A DNA stretch of 64,000 nt. Origin: Bogoriella caseilytica. GTDB taxonomy: Bacteria > Actinomycetota > Actinomycetes > Actinomycetales > Actinomycetaceae. Under the pieces are notes generated by a model. The model saw nothing but the letters and a program-made list of their open reading frames with translations, was not told where the DNA came from and did not search any database. The position numbers and the translations under genes are program-made. The DNA is taken from NCBI RefSeq assembly GCF_003752405.1, contig NZ_RKHK01000001.1:1922001-1986000 (forward strand). Reading direction: 5' to 3'. This document shows positions 56,301 to 63,274 of the stretch, piece after piece. Each line of letters starts with the position of its first letter. Position 1 is the first letter of the stretch.

Positions 56301-57779
56301 ATCTCCCTGATCGCCCGCGCCCGCCAGGTGGTCCTGACCGGGGACTCCCGGCGCGGCGGAGAAGGGCTCGCCGGTGTGCTCGGACCGCTGCTGCCCACCG
56401 TGCCCCTGCCCGCCGATCGTGCCCGGCGGCATGAGGGGATTGCCGCCTTCCTCGCCTCGCACGGCTACGACGGCGTCATCTCCTCCGTGCCCGGTACCAC
56501 CCCCGCCTCGCAGGTGCGCCTCGAGCTGGTCGAGGGCTTCGGCATGCCCGCGCCGGGCCGCGAGGCCGTGGAGTCGGTGCGCAGTGAGGTCGATCGCGTG
56601 GTCGATCTGGTCATCGAGCACGCTTTGACTGCCCCCGAGGAGTCCCTGGCGGTCGTGGCGCTGAATGCGCCGCACGCGGAGCGGGTGCGCGAGGCAGTGG
56701 CTGCCGCTGCGGCGGGGAGCCCCGCGCTGGGCTCCTTCCTTGACCCGGAGCGCGACGAGCCGTTCACCGTCCTCGAGGTCGATGCCGCCGCGGGCCTCCG
56801 GCGTGATGTCGTGCTGCTCTCCGTGGGCTACGGCAAGACGCCACACGGACGCGTGCTGCACCGCTTCGGTCCCATCGCGGAGCCGGACGGGCTCGCCTGC
56901 CTGGTGGACGCCCTCGATGCGGTGCGCCACCGTCTCGTGGTGGTCTCCTGCCTGGCCCCCGGTGACCTTGACCGCGAGCGACTGCGCCAGCCCGGCCCGC
57001 AGCTGCTCGCCGACCTCATCGATCAGGCCGCTTCCGGTGAGGAACTCACCGCAACCGCCGATTCCGAGCCGCTCGATGGCCCGGACCAGCTCCTGGTGGA
57101 CCTGGCCGAACGCCTCTGGCGCCTGGGTCTGGTGGTGGAGCCGCGCTACGGCATCCCGGGCGGGGTGCGGGTGCCGCTGGCCATCGGTCACCCGGACCTC
57201 CCCGGGGAGCTCGTGGTCGCCGTGGCCACGGACGACATCGACTATGTCGCGGAGCACTCCCTCCGGCGCCGCGACCGGCACTGGGTCGAACGGCTTGAGG
57301 CGCGCGGCTGGCGCGTGCGGATGGCATTCTCCGCTGCCGTGTTCATGGATCCCCAGGCCGAGGCCGAGGCCATTCGCGATGAAGTCCTCGACGTCGTCGC
57401 AGCCCGCCGGCTCGCCGCAGCAGCCCAGGGTGGCCAGCTGGTTGAGACGTCCGCTGTGATCGACGATGGCTCGCGCGGGCCACGCCCTGATGTGCCGCGA
57501 GGCTTGCCCCTGGCGGCCTACAGCGATGACCAGCTCGATGAGCTGGTGGCCTGGCTGCGCGCCGACGACCACCACCGCGAGGAGGCTACGCTGATCGAGG
57601 AACTGCGCGCCGAGCTCGGGCTCACGCGCCGGGGCGCGCAAACCGATGCGGTGCTCGGTCACGTGGTGCGCCGCTCCAGCCGCGAGCTCGACAGTGCGGA
57701 TGACGGATCTGACGATGGTGACATCGCCGAGGCTGGCGAGGGGTGCGCTGCGGGCGACAACGGCCGCGCTGGGGCCTGA
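53316..57779 (+). CDS. Large SF1 helicase-nuclease homologue (DUF4011-like) with degenerate catalytic motifs
   Basis: A 1487-residue protein. After a Pro-rich N-terminus and a variable region (to about 270) it follows large DNA2/NAM7-type superfamily 1 helicases fused to a Vsr-like nuclease domain. The helicase start LDPDQAYAVDVAASGRNVFIDAPPGSDVHGA (about 425-452) is where GPPGTGKT is expected, but the Lys and Thr are absent. LLVLDGVQHLP (about 980) stands where DEAS is expected. VDAAAGLRRDVVLLSVGYG (about 1155) and the region behind it lack the arginine motifs. The end GGVRVPLAIGHPDLPGEL...DRHWVERLEARGWRVRMAFSAAVFMDP (about 1280-1350) keeps the nuclease fold pattern but has Pro at the usual Asp. 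The reading frame is intact. It is probably a structural or regulatory protein, not an active helicase. Confidence 0.75.
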   Translation: MIRGLFRRKGADRRPPAEQASGPAPIAPPAPPSPAPAEPESSPPVEPPPPRTQEIVEQALRGWSSALAALGEEAALADLSRVSEAAVDLTAAHPSGLAQLYAGRPTRLSSLVREPGAQREARRAAEAARATTEELTRRHGIAPVYLALGVATWTELPEADGAVDVDESQNGDVVLEPSSDPRHAYADYSATSAVSASSGDEAERVSVPHAAAGSAAGQGVPTEAPDSHAASGTAPPASSGEAAATPSATSAEVARALPATPSHRAVRAVQAPVLLRPIRMTAPPGSDDVLFHLEAGVEINPVFADALKAAEPGADHAELIPLAELLGEGLSPRKAFERIREVGSRYLAGFELTEKLLVGPFVQPGRILLDDLESMRPYLAKSPVVAALAGDDEAQSVLDVPLPPRVRGDRAPEDERGAGDLDPDQAYAVDVAASGRNVFIDAPPGSDVHGALAALLADAAASGRHSVYVPGSRRTGRALVGRLQEIGLGGLSLDMATEDRWRQQVPTRLAAGLGREPEELDARRIEADRAELVAVRSTLGDYIDGLHAVHDPWGVSAYDALQELARQTSRRPGPRTTVRLSAATLRELSGQGLSEVADLLARAAALDAFTLRPHETPWYGAALDTAAEATAALERTHRLAEELLPDLLDHASRVTRQTGLERARTLRDWSEQLTMLDGVADALDVFHPQIFERSAADMVVATASREWRKERGLSMRASVRRRLRKQARDQLRPGRPVEDLHAELVKVQAKREVWRRHDPSGGWPRLPDGLGPMRKTAEQARADVEALDPVVGSGIGKDELLDLPLGALEDRMQALSRDAAALRLLPERTRVLAELRERGMGELVADLTQRRVARALVGAELDLAWWSSVLEQILRTSPALAGQDGPALRALAERFRELDLAQVRSLAAPIRRAIATQAQEAVLAHAATAQRLEDAAAEEHPDVRRLLTGFGDLPRRACPIWLLAPAIAPQVLPPAPETIDLLVLDGVQHLPPAQVISLIARARQVVLTGDSRRGGEGLAGVLGPLLPTVPLPADRARRHEGIAAFLASHGYDGVISSVPGTTPASQVRLELVEGFGMPAPGREAVESVRSEVDRVVDLVIEHALTAPEESLAVVALNAPHAERVREAVAAAAAGSPALGSFLDPERDEPFTVLEVDAAAGLRRDVVLLSVGYGKTPHGRVLHRFGPIAEPDGLACLVDALDAVRHRLVVVSCLAPGDLDRERLRQPGPQLLADLIDQAASGEELTATADSEPLDGPDQLLVDLAERLWRLGLVVEPRYGIPGGVRVPLAIGHPDLPGELVVAVATDDIDYVAEHSLRRRDRHWVERLEARGWRVRMAFSAAVFMDPQAEAEAIRDEVLDVVAARRLAAAAQGGQLVETSAVIDDGSRGPRPDVPRGLPLAAYSDDQLDELVAWLRADDHHREEATLIEELRAELGLTRRGAQTDAVLGHVVRRSSRELDSADDGSDDGDIAEAGEGCAAGDNGRAGA

Positions 57780-57782
57780 GTG

Positions 57783-58043
57783 ATGGTGGAAGGCAGGCCG
57801 CGCCGGTCACGTCGCGCCATCCGTCTCTCCGTGACCGACCAGCGGCGTCTCGACGCCGGGGAGATCAGCGATCCCACGCAGGCGTTGCACACGCCGGAAG
57901 ACTCTCATCCCGGGGAGACTGGCGTGTCACCGTCCGCAGACAGTTCAGCAGCAGACCGCGCGGACCCGAAGCCGCCCACACGGCCCTCAGCTGAAGACGA
58001 ACGGATCCTGCGAGAGGTGCCCCCGCACTTCGGGCCGCTCTGA
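57783..58043 (+). CDS. Small conserved hypothetical protein downstream of the helicase-like gene
   Basis: An 86-residue polar protein beginning VEGRPRRSRRAIRLSVTDQRRLDAGEI after the initiator, with a disordered middle and the end DERILREVPPHFGPL. It starts directly after the helicase-like stop (GTG 57780 or ATG 57783), so it is translated from the same mRNA. No domain is recognised. I recall a similar C-terminal ILREVPPH-type ending in actinobacterial hypothetical proteins, but this needs a search. The tight linkage suggests a functional link to the large protein. Confidence 0.65.
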   Translation: MVEGRPRRSRRAIRLSVTDQRRLDAGEISDPTQALHTPEDSHPGETGVSPSADSSAADRADPKPPTRPSAEDERILREVPPHFGPL

Positions 58044-58088
58044 AGCCCACAGTGGGTGGCCGGAAGGCAACCTGCCGGAGCCATCCGC

Positions 58089-58577
58089 TCAGGCCGGCGG
58101 CCTGCCGGCGCGTGGCCCGTCCGCGTGCGGAGCGTCCGGCGTTCCAGGCGCTGCAGAACTCGGCGGCGACTGCCCGGTCTGCTGTGCGAGCATGTCGCGG
58201 ATCTCGCGCAGGACGAGCACATCCTCGGAGGGGCCTTCGGGCTGTGCTTCCTTCCCCTTCGCGCGGTGCTCGGCGAACCTGTTCATGGGCAGCACCACCA
58301 TGAAGTAGATGGCCAGGGCGATGATCAGGAAGTTCAGCAGCGCCGTGGCCACTGCGAAGGGCCTGATCTCGGCAGGTTCCTCGGCCAGGCCGGTCTGCAT
58401 GGTGATGACCAGGACGTTGTCGAAGTTGGGTTCGCCGAAGATGCCGCCGATCAGCGGGTTGAGTACCTGTTCGACCAGAGCGGTGACGATGGCGGTGAAG
58501 GCGGCGCCGATCACCAACCCGACCGCGAGGTCGATGGCATTGCCGCGGGCAATGAACTCCTTGAATCCCTTGATCAT
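58089..58577 (-). CDS. mscL: Large-conductance mechanosensitive channel
   Basis: A 162-residue MscL, a tension-gated pore that releases solutes on osmotic downshock. The N-terminus MIKGFKEFIARGNAIDLAVGLVIGAAFTAIV is the conserved S1/TM1 with the pore-lining glycines; TM2 is LLNFLIIALAIYFMVVLP and the cytoplasmic helix ends in EDVLVLREIRDML. The Pro/Ala-rich tail of about 30 residues is longer than usual. It lies 39 bp downstream of the SAF gene on the same strand. Confidence 0.95.
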   Translation of the reverse strand: MIKGFKEFIARGNAIDLAVGLVIGAAFTAIVTALVEQVLNPLIGGIFGEPNFDNVLVITMQTGLAEEPAEIRPFAVATALLNFLIIALAIYFMVVLPMNRFAEHRAKGKEAQPEGPSEDVLVLREIRDMLAQQTGQSPPSSAAPGTPDAPHADGPRAGRPPA

Positions 58578-58616
58578 CAGGTGTCCGATCCGGTCGAGGC
58601 GAGCAGATGCTGGCGC

Positions 58617-59357
58617 CTACTGGCCGGGGAGCACGGCGTGCAGGGGTGACCAGGTGCTGGCGCCGAGAAGCACGGTAGCGGTATCGGGCGGCACAGCCAC
58701 ATAGATGTGCCGTATGCCGGACTCGGCACCCGCCGGTGCGAGCAGACCACCGCCGCCGGTGATGCCCTCCTCGGCGTGAGCGAGCACCACCGCGGAGCGA
58801 GCGGCCAACACCGCTGGACCATTGCCATGTTCCGGTCCGGCGAGCAGGTCCACGCTCCGCCCCGGCTCGGCCAGCCGCACCGAGGCGATGTCGGACAAGG
58901 GGACAGCGACCACCACATGACCGGCGGGAGCGTGGTCGGCCAGGCCAGGCCCCACCAACATCGAGGGCAGTAGCGTCGTGCCGGCAGGCAGACCGAGGGC
59001 CAGCGTGCCGCCCTCGACCTGAGCGACGTCGGTCAGCGCTGAGGCGGGGGCGGCACCGGCCGGCAAGGAGCGCACCTCGACGTCGGCGGGCCGGATCTCG
59101 CTCCCAGCCGCGGTGTCCGCTGTGAGCACCAGCGCTGGGACGCCATCGGGATCGGTGTGCAGGATGCCGGGCACCACTGTGGCGACTGCGGTGAGCACCA
59201 GCAGTCCCGCCAGCACGAAGCGGTAGCGCCAGCCGAAGCGGCGCAGCCGGGCGCGCCGACGCCGTGAGGGCGCAGGTGTGCTTCGGGAGGGCGAGGGAGC
59301 CTCGGACGCGGTGCCGCCGTGAGTGGCCGCGTCGGCGGAATGCTCGGTGAGGACCAT
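58617..59357 (-). CDS. SAF-domain membrane protein
   Basis: A 246-residue protein. It has an Arg-rich cytosolic N-terminus, one membrane segment at about 47-68, then a SAF domain (VLTADTAAGSEIRPADVEVRSLPAGAAPASALTDVAQVEGGTLALGLPAGTTLLPSML). It resembles the beta-clip part of CpaB/FlgA proteins, but no pilus genes are nearby. Similar genes occur in the mscL-ruc region of other actinobacteria. TAGCGT lies 6 nt before the ATG, with no Shine-Dalgarno. The function is unknown. Confidence 0.82.
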   Translation of the reverse strand: MVLTEHSADAATHGGTASEAPSPSRSTPAPSRRRRARLRRFGWRYRFVLAGLLVLTAVATVVPGILHTDPDGVPALVLTADTAAGSEIRPADVEVRSLPAGAAPASALTDVAQVEGGTLALGLPAGTTLLPSMLVGPGLADHAPAGHVVVAVPLSDIASVRLAEPGRSVDLLAGPEHGNGPAVLAARSAVVLAHAEEGITGGGGLLAPAGAESGIRHIYVAVPPDTATVLLGASTWSPLHAVLPGQ

Positions 59358-59363
59358 GCCCGC

Positions 59364-59369
59364 ACGCTA
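59364..59369 (-). promoter_or_regulatory. -10 box of the SAF-domain gene (leaderless)
   Basis: TAGCGT on the minus strand, 6 nt before the ATG at 59357. Confidence 0.55.
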
Positions 59370-59475
59370 GGCATCTGCGACATGTCGTGGCTCTCGGTCG
59401 TCGCGACGCTGTGGACGGCGTGGCGCAGCCACGGACTGCTGGGGAGTGCCGCCAGGCCCACAGGGGCCGCCAGGG

Positions 59476-59724
59476 TCAGTCGCCGCCGGATCCCGAACTG
59501 GACGAACTCGACGAGCTCGAGGATGAGGCCGACGAACTCGTGGCGCTCGCCCTCGAGTCGGTGCGGTAGAAGCCCGAGCCCTTGAAGGTCACGCCCACGG
59601 AGCCGAAGAGCTTGCGCAGGGACCCCGCGCAGGCTGGGCACTCGGTCAAGGACGCGTCACTGAAGGACTGCTTGACCTCCAGCTCCTCACCGCAGGCGGT
59701 GCAGCGGTAGGCATAGGTGGGCAC
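59476..59724 (-). CDS. ruc: Ruc-type redox-regulated chaperone (FmdB-family zinc ribbon)
   Basis: An 82-residue protein with an N-terminal zinc ribbon (Cys8/Cys11 and Cys29/Cys32) followed by RKLFGSVGVTFKGSGFYRTDSR and a low-complexity tail with a run of serines. This matches Rv0991c of Mycobacterium tuberculosis, described as Ruc, an oxidation-activated chaperone with a disordered C-terminus that works with DnaK. In that species the gene is co-regulated with hsp60/hsp70. Here a CIRCE element, the HrcA operator, lies about 60 bp upstream, in agreement. GTG 59724 has GGAGGTCATC upstream. The neighbours (mscL, 5-formyl-THF cyclo-ligase, moeA) match the mycobacterial order. Confidence 0.85.
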   Translation of the reverse strand: MPTYAYRCTACGEELEVKQSFSDASLTECPACAGSLRKLFGSVGVTFKGSGFYRTDSRASATSSSASSSSSSSSSSSGSGGD

Positions 59725-59783
59725 GATGACCTCCATCGGGACAAGAGAGGCGCCGGGACGGCGCCGACGTATCAGCGAAGTGC

Positions 59784-59810
59784 TTAGCACTCAAACGCAG
59801 TGAGTGCCAA
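59784..59810. promoter_or_regulatory. CIRCE element (HrcA operator)
   Basis: TTAGCACTC-N9-GAGTGCCAA, identical to the CIRCE consensus except one base. On the minus strand it reads TTGGCACTC-N9-GAGTGCTAA, the common actinobacterial form. It lies upstream of ruc (minus) and its right arm covers the expected -35 position of the acylase promoter (plus). Confidence 0.85.
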
Positions 59811-59825
59811 TAGTACTCCGTCCTT

Positions 59826-59831
59826 TACGCT
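59826..59831 (+). promoter_or_regulatory. -10 box of the exported acylase gene (leaderless)
   Basis: TACGCT, 6 nt before the GTG at 59838 and 15 bp after the CIRCE element. Confidence 0.6.
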
Positions 59832-59837
59832 CGTGAC

Positions 59838-62513
59838 GTGCTTCGTTCCTCGGCCCTGCGCACCACCGCGCTCATTGCGAGCGTGGTGGTCATCGCTCTC
59901 GTGGTCACCACCATCGCCGCCAGCGTGATCGTGGTGCGGCGCCCCCTGCCCACACATGACGGAACTGCCACCGTCACCGCTCTGGACGGTGAGGTGCGCG
60001 TGCTTCGCGATGAGCGGGGGATTCCTCGCATCTACGCCGACACTGACGCCGATCTGATGCGTGCCCAGGGCTACGTGCACGCCCAGGACCGCTTCTTCGA
60101 GATGGACTACCGCCGGCACGTGACCGCCGGGCGGCTGTCTGAGCTGGTGGGGGAGAACGAGGAGGCGCTCGCGGCCGATCAGGTCATCCGCACTCTGGGG
60201 TGGCGCGATGTCGCCGAACAGGAGTGGGCGCTGATGGACGGGGAGGGCCGCGCGCTCTACGAGGCCTATGCCGAGGGCGTCAACGCCTACCTGCGCGGCC
60301 GCGAAGCCTCCCGCGTGGGTCTGGAGTACACCGTGCTCGGCGTCAGCACGGAACTGCGCGACATCGAACCATGGCACCCGGTGGACTCCCTGGCCTGGCT
60401 CAAAGCCATGGCATGGGACCTCAAGGGCAACTTCGATGCCGAGCTGGGGCGCGCCACAGCGCTACGCACCCTCGGCACAGTCGAGCAGGTCACCGAGCTC
60501 TACCCGGCCTATCCCTACTCCGAGCACCTGCCGATCGTGGCGCCGCCGCCCTCCGAGCGGGAAGCTGATGCCGAGGGTGAGTCTGATCCCGACGGTGCGG
60601 GGGAGGAGAACGCGGACCAGGCCAGCCCCGAGGCCGACCCCGGCGCCGGAGACGCCAGCGCCGCCGCCGGGGAGGTCAGCGCTGTGGGCGCCCTGCACGC
60701 CGCCTCCGAGGCGATCTCCGCCGTTCCGGTGCTCCTCGGCGAAGGAGAATCGATCGGATCGAACTCCTTTGTGATTGCCGGTGAGTACACCGAGTCGGGC
60801 CGTCCGCTCCTCGCCAACGACCCGCATCTCGGCCTGGAGGCGCCCGGCCTCTGGTATCAGGTGGGACTGCACTGCAACTCCAGCAGCGCGGACTGCACCT
60901 TCGACGTCTCCGGCACGTCCTTTGCCGGTCTGCCGGGCGTGATCATCGGTCAGAACGATCAGCTCGCCTGGGGCCTGACCAACCTGGGTGCCGACGTCAC
61001 CGACTTCGTGCTGCAGCGTACCTACGACGACGGCACCTACCTGCGTGACGGCGCTCGGGTGCCGCTGGAGACCCGCACCGAGGTCATCCACGTCAACGGT
61101 GCCGACCCGGTGGAGCTCACCGTCACCACCACCGAGCACGGGCCGCTGATCTCCGAGGTGCTCGGCAGCACCGCAGTGGCGGGTTCGGCGCCGGTGCCTG
61201 AGGGCGCACCGCCGGCCGGCTACTCCGGCTACTCCGTGGCACTGCAGTGGACGGCACTGACCCCAGGGCGCTCCGCGGAAGCGATCTTCGCCCTCAATCG
61301 CGCCACCGACGCCGACGACGTCGCGGAGGCGGCGGCCATCTTCGAAGTGCCAGCGCAGAACATCGTGTTCGCCACCGTCGACGGGCAGATCGGTTCCCAG
61401 GCGCCCGGGCGCATTCCCGTGCGCGATGACGTGCCCGACGCCCCCGTCCCCTCCGATGGTTCCTGGCCCCGGCCAGGGTGGGACTCGCGCTACGACTGGC
61501 AGGGCTTCGTCGAGGCGGAGGACCTGCCCGCCGTCGTCGATCCCGAGGAGGGGTTCATCGTGGCCGCGAACCAGGCGCCTGCCATGCCTGATGCCGGGCC
61601 CGATCTCGGTGTGGACTGGGACGCCGGGTACCGTGCGCAGCGCATCCGCGACCTGGTGGCCGCCGACATCGCCGATGGTCAGCCCATCGGCATCGACCGG
61701 GCCAACGAGATCATGCTCGATGACGCCAGCCCTTTCGGCCCCGTGGTGGTGCCGTATCTGCTTCAGGTGCCGGTGGACGACGCGTTCACCGCTGAGGCCG
61801 TCGAGGTGCTCCAGGAATGGGCCGAGGAGGGGTACCCCACTCACGTGGACTCCCCGGGAGCCGTGTACTTCAACGCGGTCTGGCGCAACCTGCTCGACGG
61901 CACCTTCTCCAATGCGCTGCCCTCCTCGCTGGCTCCCAGTGGCGGGTCGCGCTGGCTGCTGGTGATGGAGCAACTGCTCCGGGAACCGGACAACCCGTGG
62001 TGGGATGACCGCACCACCGTCAACGTCGTCGAGGGTCGTGACGAGATCCTGCGTCAGGCGCTGGTCGATGCTCGCTATGAACTCACGAACACCATGAGCT
62101 CGGACCCGCAGGCGTGGCGCTGGGGCAAGCTGCACCGTTACGAGCCTCAGCACCCGCTCCTCTCCGGTGAGGAGATCCCCGCCGTGGCGCGCTGGGTCTT
62201 CACCCCCAGGGGAGCGGAGACCTCCGGTGGCACCTCGGTGGTCAACGCGACCGCCTACGACGCCACCGCCGTCGACGAACTCGGCCGGCCCGATTTCACC
62301 GTCACGGCCGGACCGTCACTGCGCATGGCCGTGGACATGGGCAACCGGGACGACTCCACCTGGGTGACCTCCACCGGCACCTCGGGACACCCCGCCAGCC
62401 GGCACTACGACGATCAGATCGCGGCCTGGGCCGCGGGGGAGACCTTCGTCTGGCCGCAATCCAGCGAAGCCGTCCAGGAGGCGGCGGCCTCGGAACTGGT
62501 GCTCAGCCCGTAG
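59838..62513 (+). CDS. Penicillin acylase family Ntn-hydrolase, membrane-anchored
   Basis: An 891-residue homologue of penicillin/acylhomoserine lactone acylases. An N-terminal membrane anchor (about 11-33) places it outside the cytoplasm. The alpha part has LRDERGIPRIYADTDADLMRAQGYVHAQDRFFEMD. An acidic spacer (about 237-285) precedes G307-Ser308-NSFVIAGEYTESGRPLLANDPHLGLE, where autocleavage gives the N-terminal serine. The C-terminal part includes GGTSVVNATAYD and the end GETFVWPQSS. Family substrates include beta-lactams, N-acyl-homoserine lactones and N-acyl amino acids; specificity is open. The GTG start is leaderless, and the promoter overlaps a CIRCE element, so heat or stress control is possible. 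It lies between ruc and the cyclo-ligase, an insertion into an otherwise conserved order. Confidence 0.88.
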   Translation: MLRSSALRTTALIASVVVIALVVTTIAASVIVVRRPLPTHDGTATVTALDGEVRVLRDERGIPRIYADTDADLMRAQGYVHAQDRFFEMDYRRHVTAGRLSELVGENEEALAADQVIRTLGWRDVAEQEWALMDGEGRALYEAYAEGVNAYLRGREASRVGLEYTVLGVSTELRDIEPWHPVDSLAWLKAMAWDLKGNFDAELGRATALRTLGTVEQVTELYPAYPYSEHLPIVAPPPSEREADAEGESDPDGAGEENADQASPEADPGAGDASAAAGEVSAVGALHAASEAISAVPVLLGEGESIGSNSFVIAGEYTESGRPLLANDPHLGLEAPGLWYQVGLHCNSSSADCTFDVSGTSFAGLPGVIIGQNDQLAWGLTNLGADVTDFVLQRTYDDGTYLRDGARVPLETRTEVIHVNGADPVELTVTTTEHGPLISEVLGSTAVAGSAPVPEGAPPAGYSGYSVALQWTALTPGRSAEAIFALNRATDADDVAEAAAIFEVPAQNIVFATVDGQIGSQAPGRIPVRDDVPDAPVPSDGSWPRPGWDSRYDWQGFVEAEDLPAVVDPEEGFIVAANQAPAMPDAGPDLGVDWDAGYRAQRIRDLVAADIADGQPIGIDRANEIMLDDASPFGPVVVPYLLQVPVDDAFTAEAVEVLQEWAEEGYPTHVDSPGAVYFNAVWRNLLDGTFSNALPSSLAPSGGSRWLLVMEQLLREPDNPWWDDRTTVNVVEGRDEILRQALVDARYELTNTMSSDPQAWRWGKLHRYEPQHPLLSGEEIPAVARWVFTPRGAETSGGTSVVNATAYDATAVDELGRPDFTVTAGPSLRMAVDMGNRDDSTWVTSTGTSGHPASRHYDDQIAAWAAGETFVWPQSSEAVQEAAASELVLSP

Positions 62514-62520
62514 GGCCGGG

Positions 62521-63156
62521 TCAGTGCAACAGACGAAGCCGGCGGGTGGGCGTGATCGCGGTGGGCACGAGCACATCATGCTCCTCCCACGGCAGGGTGC
62601 CCGCGGGGAGGATCTCCTCGTCGTAGACGCACACGTGCACCTCGGCGTCGTCGCGCACGTGTGGCAGGATCCGGTCGTACCAGCCGGCCCCCTGGCCCAA
62701 CCGCACGCCCGACTCGTCCACCGCCAGGCCCGGTGCGATCACCAGATCGGCCTCCTCGACCGCCTCGGTCGGCAGCGAGGGCCCCGAGGGTTCCAAGGGT
62801 CGTCCGGGTGCGCGTTCAGCCAGGTCACCCCAGCCGGTGTACTCCGCCCATTGCCGGCGTAGACCGGGGCCGAGGACCGGCAGGATCACGCGGATGTCGC
62901 GGCTCTGCAGGGCATCGAGCAGCGGACCGGTGCCTGGCTCGCTGTCGCGCGAGACGTAGGCGGCCACGGCGCGCACGTCGTCGAGCTCATCGACGACGGC
63001 GAGGGCCTGATCGGCCAGTGCCTCGGCCGCCTGGCGGCGTTGGCGGGGGGTGCGCGCTGCGCGGCTCTCCCGGAGCGTGTGCCGCAAGACCCGCTTCGCC
63101 TCCTCCGGCTCCAAACCATCGGTGGAGGGGACCAGAGCTGCCGCTACATTGCGCAT
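62521..63156 (-). CDS. 5-formyltetrahydrofolate cyclo-ligase
   Basis: A 211-residue ATP-dependent enzyme converting 5-formyl-THF to 5,10-methenyl-THF. The N-terminal KRVLRHTLRESRAART pattern and the signature LGQGAGWYDRIL (here with Ala-Gly-Trp in place of the more common Gly-Gly-Tyr) identify it, with an EHDVLVPTAITPTR end. The ATG at 63156 is preferred over the longer open frame; GATGCT sits 6 nt upstream, a weak leaderless-type -10. It is convergent with the acylase, 7 bp apart. Confidence 0.9.
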   Translation of the reverse strand: MRNVAAALVPSTDGLEPEEAKRVLRHTLRESRAARTPRQRRQAAEALADQALAVVDELDDVRAVAAYVSRDSEPGTGPLLDALQSRDIRVILPVLGPGLRRQWAEYTGWGDLAERAPGRPLEPSGPSLPTEAVEEADLVIAPGLAVDESGVRLGQGAGWYDRILPHVRDDAEVHVCVYDEEILPAGTLPWEEHDVLVPTAITPTRRLRLLH

Positions 63157-63262
63157 GCCCCTAGCATCGCACCGCCGGGCGTCACGCGCTGCCCGGAAGG
63201 GTTTTTTCCCGCGAGCATCATGGCGGCCGGGGTGGTGGTCGTTGCTCGCTGCCGGCAAGGCC

Positions 63263-63268
63263 TAGCCT
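63263..63268 (+). promoter_or_regulatory. -10 box of moeA (leaderless)
   Basis: TAGCCT, 6 nt before the ATG at 63275. Confidence 0.55.
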
Positions 63269-63274
63269 GAAGCC

